Assembly: GCA_937901365.1 (NCBI GenBank)
Contig: CALCEF010000324.1
Coordinates: 1 to 7,986, forward strand
Length of the DNA stretch: 7,986 nucleotides
From: an uncultured euryarchaeote
Lineage (GTDB): Archaea; Thermoplasmatota; Poseidoniia; Poseidoniales; Thalassarchaeaceae
Reading direction: 5' to 3'
Numbering within the stretch: the stretch's first letter is position 1; every line of letters begins with the position of its first letter. Position numbers and translations under genes: made by a program. The notes beneath the pieces were generated by a model that searched no databases, had not been told where the DNA came from, and saw nothing but the letters and a program-made list of their open reading frames with translations. Of this stretch, positions 1 through 6,539 are shown piece after piece.

Positions 1-243
1 TTCTATTTCCAGCACCCGATCATAGTATTCAACTGCGATTTCAAACTCTGAAAGGTGTTTCCCGTAAAGGTGCCCGAGGTTAGAGAGTACAGGGACACAA
101 TCTTCAGCGCCTACAAGCATCGCCAACAGAATATCCTCGGCGCCAGACAAATCCATTCTCTCCATGAGCGTCTCAGCCTCTTCAAGTTGCGCCAATTGGT
201 CATCAGAGAGGTTGTATGTATTCTCCCATGTTCGCTCCGACAT
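1..243 (-). CDS. TPR-repeat protein, N-terminal part (C-terminus beyond left edge)
   Basis: An open frame of 81 codons begins with ATG at 243-241 and is still open at base 1, so only the N-terminus is visible. The product starts MSERTWENTYNLSDDQ. Residues about 12-81 are helical and match tetratricopeptide spacing: a first helix pair around AEDILLAMLV, then LSNLGHLYG and AVEYYDRVLEIE, which is a typical TPR A-helix/B-helix pattern (LG.LY then A..YY.R.L). TPR proteins are protein-binding scaffolds; partner and pathway cannot be told here. No signal peptide or membrane segment is seen, so it is probably cytoplasmic. It is transcribed divergently from the respiratory operon across a 160-nt spacer. 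No strong Shine-Dalgarno stands before the ATG, so a short-leader or leaderless transcript is possible. The plus-strand frame that covers this region has no family features and is a shadow. Confidence 0.72.
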   Translation of the reverse strand, partial: MSERTWENTYNLSDDQLAQLEEAETLMERMDLSGAEDILLAMLVGAEDCVPVLSNLGHLYGKHLSEFEIAVEYYDRVLEIE

Positions 244-288
244 GTGCCTTGGGAGGGGCCTGAGGCTATTCACAACTGCGTCTGGATG

Positions 289-309
289 CTCGCGACGCGG
301 GCGCGCGAG
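289..309. repeat. GC-rich inverted repeat in the divergent promoter region
   Basis: CTCGCG (289-294) and CGCGAG (304-309) form a perfect 6-bp inverted repeat with a 9-nt, equally GC-rich centre. It lies in the 160-nt spacer between the divergent TPR gene and the respiratory operon. It stands out against the more balanced base composition around it. It could be an operator or a small hairpin, but with 6-bp arms in a CG-rich run it could also be chance. Confidence 0.3.
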
Positions 310-350
310 ATTCGATGCACTGCGGGCTCTTTCCGTCGTGTCTGTCAAGG

Positions 351-360
351 AACGTTTATG
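351..360 (+). promoter_or_regulatory. Candidate TATA element of the respiratory operon
   Basis: AACGTTTATG is the most TATA-like stretch in the 244-403 spacer and is preceded by purine-rich AAGG, which could serve as a BRE. A transcript starting about 25 nt downstream (near 383) would leave a leader of about 20 nt containing the GAGGT Shine-Dalgarno at 393-397 before the ATG at 404. This is a by-eye assignment from archaeal promoter spacing and is not certain. Confidence 0.3.
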
Positions 361-403
361 GAGGGTATTCAATTCGACGGCTCACCATAGGTGAGGTCAC
401 GTT

Positions 404-1222
404 ATGTCAGCATCTACTCACCGTGTTCGGCACATCGTCGTCGGGCTGCTCGTTATGGTGCTAATTGCTGGCTCAACTCAAGCCCGACCTTCGGGCATCA
501 CAGGTGATGAAGCGGAGGGTGGGACAGATGTTGCCAAGACAGGGTGTACCTGCCATTCAGGAAATGCAATTGCACCTGATGATTCTGTGACAGTCTTGGT
601 TGCAGACGTACCATACCACTTCGCCCCGGATCAGGCCTATACCCTGATTATCGAAATCATAGGTGGCCCAGAAATTGGCGGTACTGCTTCAGCAGGGTTC
701 TCGATGAGAGTCTCCGATGGCATGCTTTCGGCTGGTGCTGGTTACGAGGATATGGTCCAGAACGGTGATGATGCGATGACACTGACTCACACTGAAGCAG
801 GTAGCAACCCCACAGATCGTTCATGGACGATTGTTTGGACTGCCCCCTCAACTGGTGCGGGTGATGTAACCTTCTGGCTGTCAGGAAACAGTGTAGATGG
901 AGATGGGTCTCCAGCAGGAGATGCATGGAATCGCCTTTCATTCTCATTGGGAGAAGGGGAAGATTCTGGCAGCACCCGAACAATCTTTGCCGGCGATGGT
1001 GATGTTACACCCCCTGCTGCGGACCACGGGCACGTCGATCTGCACCACATGGGTGCACCATTCCGGGCTCACTGGCTTGGTCTACTCGGGTTCGGAGCGG
1101 TGGTCGCTGTGATTCTGTTCTGTGGATTCTTCTTGCGATATGGATTCAGCCGCCATTATGAGGGGCGATCAAATTTAGTCCGACTACGGATGAAACATCT
1201 TCGAAGAGGTGACCAACTATGA
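404..1222 (+). CDS. Secreted, membrane-anchored Reeler-like protein with CxCH putative haem site
   Basis: This 272-residue protein opens the operon. Residues 1-27 are a signal peptide (basic start, hydrophobic 11-23). Next comes K45-TGCTCHSG, where Cys48, Cys50 and His51 form CxCH. Residues about 60-183 resemble the Reeler-like / 'choice-of-anchor V' domain found after a CxxCH haem site in bacterial proteins: GFSMRVSDG, then WTIVWTAPSTGAGDVTFWLSG and a GD...RLSFSL end. A His-rich stretch (H208, H210, H214, H215, H223) precedes one transmembrane helix, about 224-246, followed by a basic cytoplasmic tail. I infer an extracytoplasmic electron carrier tethered beside the Rieske protein, perhaps in the place of cytochrome c1/f. 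The shortened haem motif is the odd point: haem may be held by this variant, or the site may bind something else. The start is supported by GAGGT at 393-397, and the stop overlaps the next ATG as ATGA. Confidence 0.8.
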   Translation: MSASTHRVRHIVVGLLVMVLIAGSTQARPSGITGDEAEGGTDVAKTGCTCHSGNAIAPDDSVTVLVADVPYHFAPDQAYTLIIEIIGGPEIGGTASAGFSMRVSDGMLSAGAGYEDMVQNGDDAMTLTHTEAGSNPTDRSWTIVWTAPSTGAGDVTFWLSGNSVDGDGSPAGDAWNRLSFSLGEGEDSGSTRTIFAGDGDVTPPAADHGHVDLHHMGAPFRAHWLGLLGFGAVVAVILFCGFFLRYGFSRHYEGRSNLVRLRMKHLRRGDQL

Positions 1223-1668
1223 GTGACGATGTCGTAATGCGTCTGCTAAGGCAGGTCAAGTCTGGCGATGTCAGCCTTGAAGATGCGAGGGCCGCACTAG
1301 ATGGTGTCAACCTCACAGAGGAAGAGTATGTTACTGCGGTAGACCATGGTGTGTTCAATACTCCAGAACCTGGCACTATCGTTCGCTCCAGTATTTCTCC
1401 AAGCGCTTCATCTTGGTTGGTCACATTCGTGTTTGTTTGGGGATTGTTCTGGACCATCTATTGGTCCGGTGGTTTGGCTTACGGACTCTTCAACCACTGG
1501 GACCAGCAATTGCTTTCATTCTTCATGGCGATGATGTTGACAACCCTGATTATCATGGGCATCGTTTACCTCAAGTGGGTTATGCCTGATACCGTCATTG
1601 TAAAGCATCGCAGAAACAAGTTCATCGGACCGAAGGACCCTGAAAGTTGGGTCGAATATGAGGTGTAA
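1219..1668 (+). CDS. Small two-helix membrane protein of the Rieske/cytochrome b operon
   Basis: The product has 149 residues and I do not recognise the family. Residues about 4-30 (VMRLLRQVKSGDVSLEDARA) resemble the short helical motif often seen at the N-terminus of SHOCT-like/YvlB-type proteins. Two membrane helices follow, about 66-89 and 97-119, joined by a short loop (FNHWDQQ), and then a basic tail (KHRRNK). By the positive-inside rule both ends face the cytoplasm. There are no cysteines; the His residues at 43, 93 and 130 give no evident cofactor site. The start codon overlaps the preceding stop (ATGA) and has a strong GAGGTGA at 1206-1212; the next gene begins 2 nt after the stop. 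Its position between the putative cytochrome and the Rieske gene suggests a small accessory subunit of the complex, which is inference from context only. Confidence 0.8.
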   Translation: MSDDVVMRLLRQVKSGDVSLEDARAALDGVNLTEEEYVTAVDHGVFNTPEPGTIVRSSISPSASSWLVTFVFVWGLFWTIYWSGGLAYGLFNHWDQQLLSFFMAMMLTTLIIMGIVYLKWVMPDTVIVKHRRNKFIGPKDPESWVEYEV

Positions 1669-1670
1669 TC

Positions 1671-2546
1671 ATGGCTAGACAATTCAGACTCCGTCCTGCA
1701 CCCGGCGCTACCAATGATGCCGATTCAAGCCGCGCATCGACCACATTGGATCGGCGCCGATTCATGAAATACACATTCAATGCTGCTGGTGGTGTCATCG
1801 CCATGGCAAGTTTGGGTGCGGTCGGCTTTGCATCATTCCTGATGGGGCAAGCAGCTTCAGGTGCCGAAGATACCGGTGTCAAATATTGGGTGCCCAAGGG
1901 CCAAGAGGATACGGTTTGGTATGGAGCCTTACACGAACAAGTGATGAAGAAATCAGATTTGGTTGCCGAGGCTGCAAATTCGGATACAGGAATGGCGGGA
2001 GCCCAAGGAGTATGGAGTGGGCTGCCAGTAAATATCGTATACATCCCCCACGAAGAAAATGAATCCAAACCACCAGCTGAAGGAGTTCCACGGATTCAGT
2101 ATGGGGAAGGGAGAGATGCAGCAGGTGCATTTGTTGGGCATGGTCGTGAAATCTTTGATGTCACACTGGAAGATGGCAGTCCCGACTTGGCGTTGCAGCC
2201 TCACGATAATATCCTCCTTTTGTTCAGCCGTTGCCCTCACCTATGTTGCATCCCCGGTTGGCAATTGGTCGCCAATGATTTCACCGCCGACACTTGGTTA
2301 CCTGGAGGAGTAGATGCTGGAGGCAACAAATTGTTCTGCATTTGCCATTCATCTCGATATGATCCTACGATGCTTGAGAAAAATTCGAACCGGAACCGAA
2401 ATGATGGCTCGACATTCAACTACTTCGGCGTTCGCCTAACTGGCGGCCCCGCACCAGTGGGACTCCCACTCATCCCATTTGTCGTGACAGATGATGTGAT
2501 TCAGGGATTAGACACATACCAGGAATGGTATACATTCTGTGATTGA
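1671..2546 (+). CDS. Rieske [2Fe-2S] protein of a bc1/b6f-type complex
   Basis: This 291-residue protein carries the high-potential 2Fe-2S cluster that takes one electron from quinol at the Qo site. Residues 28-33 (RRRFMK) match the twin-arginine motif and precede a hydrophobic helix, about 38-60, so the protein is probably exported folded by Tat and stays anchored. Box 1 is CPHLCC (Cys188, His190, Cys193) and box 2 is CICHSS (Cys223, His226, with Cys225). The four cluster ligands are present, and Cys193/Cys225 can form the stabilising disulfide of quinol-oxidising Rieske proteins. GGPAP at 258-262 is the usual loop closing the cluster-binding subdomain. The stretch from about 66 to 180 is long and only weakly Rieske-like, and Cys192 beside the disulfide cysteine is unusual. 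AGGTG at 1661-1665 supports the start. The gene sits directly before cytochrome b, as in bc operons. Confidence 0.95.
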   Translation: MARQFRLRPAPGATNDADSSRASTTLDRRRFMKYTFNAAGGVIAMASLGAVGFASFLMGQAASGAEDTGVKYWVPKGQEDTVWYGALHEQVMKKSDLVAEAANSDTGMAGAQGVWSGLPVNIVYIPHEENESKPPAEGVPRIQYGEGRDAAGAFVGHGREIFDVTLEDGSPDLALQPHDNILLLFSRCPHLCCIPGWQLVANDFTADTWLPGGVDAGGNKLFCICHSSRYDPTMLEKNSNRNRNDGSTFNYFGVRLTGGPAPVGLPLIPFVVTDDVIQGLDTYQEWYTFCD

Positions 2547-2551
2547 GGTGA
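2545..2551 (+). promoter_or_regulatory. Shine-Dalgarno that fixes the cytochrome b start
   Basis: GAGGTGA overlaps the Rieske stop codon and lies 5 nt before the ATG at 2557. The same motif with 4-6 nt spacing precedes other genes here (1206-1212 before 1219, 1660-1665 before 1671). A GTG at 2539 lies upstream of this site and the ATG at 2554 is only 2 nt after it, so 2557 fits best. Confidence 0.6.
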
Positions 2552-2556
2552 ATATG

Positions 2557-3420
2557 ATGCTACAAGTTTGGTTATTGGGTCTCTTTATCGCGGTCATTAC
2601 AGTCACCGTGGCCTTCACATTGAGAAAGGAAAACGAGGAAATGCCGCGAAAGGAAATTTTGCGGGCGGTCGAATCCACAGGAAAACTCGGATTGGTTGAG
2701 AAATCCTTCCTATGGGTTTTCTCTTGGCTTGATACCCGCTTCCGTGTTCAAGATTATTGGGCGATGTCTAGAGATGCTTACCACAGCATGCATCGACAAA
2801 TGCCACTCACACATGCTGAGAAATACAAATTACGGATTATTTGGTATTGGTACCCATTGTATTGTCTGGGCGGAATTTCCTTCCTCGCATTCATCATTCT
2901 CGTCATCACCGGAACAATTCTGGGAATTTACTACGTGCCGGGTGGACAGGGCGATCCTACACCCGCTTACTCCAGCATGGAGTTCATCATGACACAGTTG
3001 CCATTCGGATACATCATCCGTTCAATCCACCATTGGACCACACACTTCATGGTGGCTGCAGTATTCTTACACATGTGTCGTGTATACTTCACAGGTGCAT
3101 ACCGAAACCCGCGTGAACTGAATTGGTTGATAGGTGTGGGTCTGATGTTCTTCACAATCTTCTTCGGATATTCAGGATACTTACTACCCTGGGATAGTCT
3201 CGCCTTTGGCGCGGCGACGATTGGAATCAATATGGCCAACAGCACACCACTGATTGGGCCATGGGTGGCTAACGCAATGTTCGGAGACACCAGCCTTTCG
3301 TACCAAACTGTCACTAGGATGTATTTCCTGCACGTTTTCATCCTCCCTGTAATCGTCACAGGACTGATTATCGTCCACTTGTTTATTGTCTGGGTTCAAG
3401 GAATAGCGGAGCCACATTGA
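2557..3420 (+). CDS. Cytochrome b6-type dihaem cytochrome b, N-terminal half of the quinol-oxidising core
   Basis: With the start at 2557 the protein has 287 residues; a GTG at 2539 would add six. It holds the four-helix haem core. His158/His172 (14 apart) and His259/His274 (15 apart) are the two ligand pairs, with the b6-type 14-residue spacing in helix B (SIHHWTTH...LHMCRVY). LLPWD at 209-213 and RNPRELNW near 183-190 are also b6-like. YCLGGIS at 102-108 contains Cys103, which lines up with the cysteine that covalently holds haem ci in cytochrome b6. The split from the C-terminal half, which sits in the next gene, is also the b6f arrangement. Odd is an extra N-terminal membrane helix (about 2-21) and a charged linker before the usual amphipathic start (WLDTRFRVQDYW). 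The protein would pass the second quinol electron across the membrane. The stop is 15 nt before the next gene. Confidence 0.95.
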   Translation: MLQVWLLGLFIAVITVTVAFTLRKENEEMPRKEILRAVESTGKLGLVEKSFLWVFSWLDTRFRVQDYWAMSRDAYHSMHRQMPLTHAEKYKLRIIWYWYPLYCLGGISFLAFIILVITGTILGIYYVPGGQGDPTPAYSSMEFIMTQLPFGYIIRSIHHWTTHFMVAAVFLHMCRVYFTGAYRNPRELNWLIGVGLMFFTIFFGYSGYLLPWDSLAFGAATIGINMANSTPLIGPWVANAMFGDTSLSYQTVTRMYFLHVFILPVIVTGLIIVHLFIVWVQGIAEPH

Positions 3421-3435
3421 TCGGAGGAATATATC

Positions 3436-6249
3436 ATGGGACTCATCGAAAACCTCGGCCGAATCGCGGACACCTATGTTCGTGAAAAGGAAAGTCTACA
3501 ATCGGCAGACAATGAACGCAGGCGAGTGTTTGTAGGTCATGCTTTCTGGCCGCATGAAGTTCTGCGTGATGCCATTATCTTGGCAGCAATGGTTGCTGTT
3601 CTCAGTTTTTATTCTTGGTTAATCCCTCCACCTCTACACAGTGCAGCCGACCCATATGCGCAAGCAGGATTCGTATTCCCAGATTGGTATGTGTTGTTCA
3701 GTTACGGATATCTCCGGTGGGGCGAATATTTGCCGCAATTCGATATCCCTGCAGGTCCGATTGGAGATTTCTTTGGCCAGCCAGTCATTGCATGGAATGC
3801 TGCTTGGTGGGGTGCAGCAATCACCGGTTTGCCCGTGATGATTTTGACGCTACCTCCATTCTTGGGCGGTCGAGCAAAGCGCGGTGTTGAAGATCCATGG
3901 TTTGCAACATGGGGTGCCGTTTACCTCGCTCACGTTTGGTTCATCAGTGTCTTTTCAATCAACATTTTCCTAGAGTTATACGGGAAAAACCGTACCGACT
4001 TCTGTCAATTGAATTCACATGCCGGGCTGAATTGTGGTACGCGTGAGCCTTGGCTCGCAGATGTGTTCAACGCCGTACCTTGGATATTAACTGGGATTTT
4101 CATATGGATCGCCCTGTACATGGGCATTCGGTGGTTTTTGGTCAAATCGATTGGAGCACGAACCACGCCACAATTGGGCAAACAAGTTTCCATGGGTACA
4201 CTGATTGTGACCGTCCTCCTCTGCACCATGACATGGCCCGTTTATGACAACGGGTTCTGGGATCAAGGTGGACTTGGTGCGATGGATGAGGTGTCCGCAT
4301 TGGAAGAGCTGCGAGGACAACCTGTAGATACGCTTGTCGACATCAATGAAGGACATCATTGGGAGTCGATTGAAGCTGATTGCCTCACCTATGAGCAAAG
4401 TCTCGCAAACGAGGTTTGGTTAAGCGATAAATTCGAAGGTGAAGACGCCTACAGTCGTTCAGATTTCTGTCTGGTCACAGCCAGCCATTTCCTAAATTGG
4501 GGAATTTACCAACCCGTCCAGAGACACCTGATTGATTTTAGTGGTGTCAATCATCACACTGACACCAGTATTGGACGAAATGGAGTGTCTCAGGAATGGG
4601 CGCAAACCGGCAATGATGATACTGGTGAGATCGCAATCGACGGGACATGGTCTATGCAGATTGAAGACTTTGGATTTAAATCCGTGTATGTCGATTTGGC
4701 TTGCGGTGAGCGCTCAAGCGAATGGGGAATCGGTGAAGGTGCAGGTGTTCTGACAGTTCGAGACTCAACGGGTTCTGCAATTAGCGAGGGTGTTTGTGAA
4801 AACAGCATGATGAAGTTAGCGCCTGGTGATTACACCATCGAATTCTCAACACTATGGACTGGTGTCAATTCTTCATACACTGTCTTTGCAAGCGTCAATG
4901 TAGCAGCATACCAACCACTATTGTTGGGTGACAATGGACAGGCCCTCAACCGCAATGATCCTACGAACCTAACAATGGCAGATGTAGGGTTGGATATTGC
5001 AAGCCTATCGAATTACATGGTCGAAAATCCGACCTACCACAAAAATCCAAAGAGTTTGGATGCCAAGTTGATTTACTCACTATTCATCCCCTGTTTAGGC
5101 GTCGGTGCAGTCGTCTTCATGCTAATGCGTAGCATGGCACGGGGTTACGAGTATGAAATGAACAAGTGCTATGGTTGTGACCTTTGTGATGATGCTTGTC
5201 CTGTTCGTTTGTTCAATGCCGGTGACAAGTTGAACATCATATACAACACATGGAACAACGAAGACGATGGCGTTCCGATGTACTCGTGTCTGACCTGTTC
5301 GGCCTGTACCAACGCTTGTCCACAATTGGTCGACTACGACTCATACGTCGACATGCGTAGAGCCCTCGTTGTCGGCGGGCCACCCGCTTCCAATATCCCT
5401 CACACCGTTCTACAAGCGGTCCTTGCTGCAGAGGCTGAAGAAGAGAGGGACTCAGACTTCATCTCAGTCGAAGATTACCCGATTGATTCGAGTATCGGAT
5501 ATTACCCGGGCTGTGTCGATTATCTAGATCAAGAAATGATCTTCAGCCACATCAATGAGGGTGAAATGAACCTTGGAGATGCGACAACCTCCGCATTTAC
5601 TCTGTTTGAAGAAATGGAAAAGGAAGTGTCCTATCTAGGTCGCGATTTCCTGAAGTGCTGTGGTCACGACCAGAAGTGGCAAGGCATGGACGAAGTGTTT
5701 GAGAAATTGAAGGCCTACAATCAGAAGAAGATCCAAGCCAGCGGAATCGATACACTCGTATCCAGCTGTGCTGAGTGTTTCCGCACCTTTGCCAAGGATT
5801 ACGAACTTGATGGAATCAAGGTCATGCATACTACGGAATTCCTTATTGAAAATGGATTTGATATGGAATTGAAGGCTGAAGAGGATGTCACTGTCACCTA
5901 TCACGACCCCTGCCGATTGGGACGGCAAATGGAAATTTACGATGGGCCGCGAGACCTTGTCACATCAGTCGATGGTGTTGATTTGGTTGAGATGGAACAC
6001 CATGGTGAAGATGCACTATGCTGTGGTGTGTCCAGCATGATGTCATGCAACGAGGACAGTCGAGCACTTCGTGTGCAGCGATTCGATGAAGTTCGTGCAA
6101 CAGGAGCAGATATCATGCTAACATCGTGTCCAAAGTGCGTTTCTCACTTTGAGTGCCTCAAGTTTGAAGGGGACCCAAAACATGATTTCGAAATTCTCGA
6201 TGTTGTGTCTTTCCTAGCCCGTCAAGTTGAGGCTAAGAAACAGGCGTGA
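3436..6249 (+). CDS. Fusion of cytochrome b C-terminal domain (subunit IV-like), extracytoplasmic domain and HdrD-like CCG iron-sulfur module
   Basis: This is a 937-residue multidomain protein. Residues about 36-180 resemble subunit IV / the cytochrome b C-terminal domain: helix E (45-63), the Qo motif PDWY at 82-85, and helices F (118-142) and G (157-181). Two further helices follow (212-235, 251-268), then a soluble domain at about 270-543 of unknown family with Cys316, Cys345, Cys423 and Cys454, and a sixth helix at 545-566. The C-terminal part has two 4Fe-4S motifs (Cys578/581/584/588 and Cys618/621/624/628) and two CCG domains: PGC693, CCG 741-743, Cys778/781, then Cys826, CCG 862-864, Cys898/901. 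This is the HdrD/GlpC/DsrK layout, in which CCG cysteines bind the noncubane clusters that reduce heterodisulfides in Hdr. Helix counting places PDWY and the unknown domain outside and the Fe-S module inside. GGAGG at 3423-3427 supports the start. I infer that it couples quinol oxidation to cytoplasmic thiol/disulfide or ferredoxin chemistry; direction and substrate are unknown. Confidence 0.9.
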   Translation: MGLIENLGRIADTYVREKESLQSADNERRRVFVGHAFWPHEVLRDAIILAAMVAVLSFYSWLIPPPLHSAADPYAQAGFVFPDWYVLFSYGYLRWGEYLPQFDIPAGPIGDFFGQPVIAWNAAWWGAAITGLPVMILTLPPFLGGRAKRGVEDPWFATWGAVYLAHVWFISVFSINIFLELYGKNRTDFCQLNSHAGLNCGTREPWLADVFNAVPWILTGIFIWIALYMGIRWFLVKSIGARTTPQLGKQVSMGTLIVTVLLCTMTWPVYDNGFWDQGGLGAMDEVSALEELRGQPVDTLVDINEGHHWESIEADCLTYEQSLANEVWLSDKFEGEDAYSRSDFCLVTASHFLNWGIYQPVQRHLIDFSGVNHHTDTSIGRNGVSQEWAQTGNDDTGEIAIDGTWSMQIEDFGFKSVYVDLACGERSSEWGIGEGAGVLTVRDSTGSAISEGVCENSMMKLAPGDYTIEFSTLWTGVNSSYTVFASVNVAAYQPLLLGDNGQALNRNDPTNLTMADVGLDIASLSNYMVENPTYHKNPKSLDAKLIYSLFIPCLGVGAVVFMLMRSMARGYEYEMNKCYGCDLCDDACPVRLFNAGDKLNIIYNTWNNEDDGVPMYSCLTCSACTNACPQLVDYDSYVDMRRALVVGGPPASNIPHTVLQAVLAAEAEEERDSDFISVEDYPIDSSIGYYPGCVDYLDQEMIFSHINEGEMNLGDATTSAFTLFEEMEKEVSYLGRDFLKCCGHDQKWQGMDEVFEKLKAYNQKKIQASGIDTLVSSCAECFRTFAKDYELDGIKVMHTTEFLIENGFDMELKAEEDVTVTYHDPCRLGRQMEIYDGPRDLVTSVDGVDLVEMEHHGEDALCCGVSSMMSCNEDSRALRVQRFDEVRATGADIMLTSCPKCVSHFECLKFEGDPKHDFEILDVVSFLARQVEAKKQA

Positions 6250-6503
6250 GATCCTTGGTCACCATTGACCGTGATTGGATTTCAGGTTTCATGATTGGAC
6301 CTATGGCGACGGCGACAGTTGCGATTGCATTGTCGTGGAAAGCCGCATGGATTGGCATGGTTTGCGATTTCATCATCGGGTTTTTCCTCATCCTTATCGC
6401 CTTGGGATATGACCGCCCAAATATGGCTAGAGGCACAATCTGTGGATTTGTTGTCGCCGTGCTTCTATCGATCCATCCGCTATGGCTGAGCTTCTTTGCA
6501 TAG
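6246..6503 (+). CDS. Small three-helix membrane protein, operon-linked
   Basis: The product has 85 residues and is almost entirely hydrophobic, with three likely membrane helices at about 13-30, 34-54 and 62-83. It starts with GTG at 6246, overlapping the TGA of the fusion gene as GTGA, which implies translational coupling; GAGG at 6229-6232 is 13 nt away and weak. An ATG at 6291 (Met16) is an alternative start but would remove the first polar residues and part of helix 1. No cofactor motif is seen beyond single Cys40 and Cys66 and His77. I do not recognise the family. The coupled start suggests a small subunit or assembly factor of the membrane complex. Confidence 0.7.
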   Translation: MRSLVTIDRDWISGFMIGPMATATVAIALSWKAAWIGMVCDFIIGFFLILIALGYDRPNMARGTICGFVVAVLLSIHPLWLSFFA

Positions 6504-6539
6504 GGAAGTCTTGAGAAGAGGTAGGGGCCCCCGCCAACC

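Noticed and set aside
55..394. Plus-strand open frames over 55-394
   Set aside because: They overlap the minus-strand TPR gene, whose translation has clear TPR patterning, and they lack any family feature; treated as shadows.
2539..2556. GTG at 2539 as the cytochrome b start
   Set aside because: It lies upstream of the strong GAGGTGA at 2545-2551; the ATG at 2557 has the spacing seen at neighbouring genes.
6524..6531. GGGGCCCC palindrome just before the ferredoxin start
   Set aside because: A single 8-bp palindrome without a loop or repeat elsewhere; no support for a terminator, operator or structured RNA.
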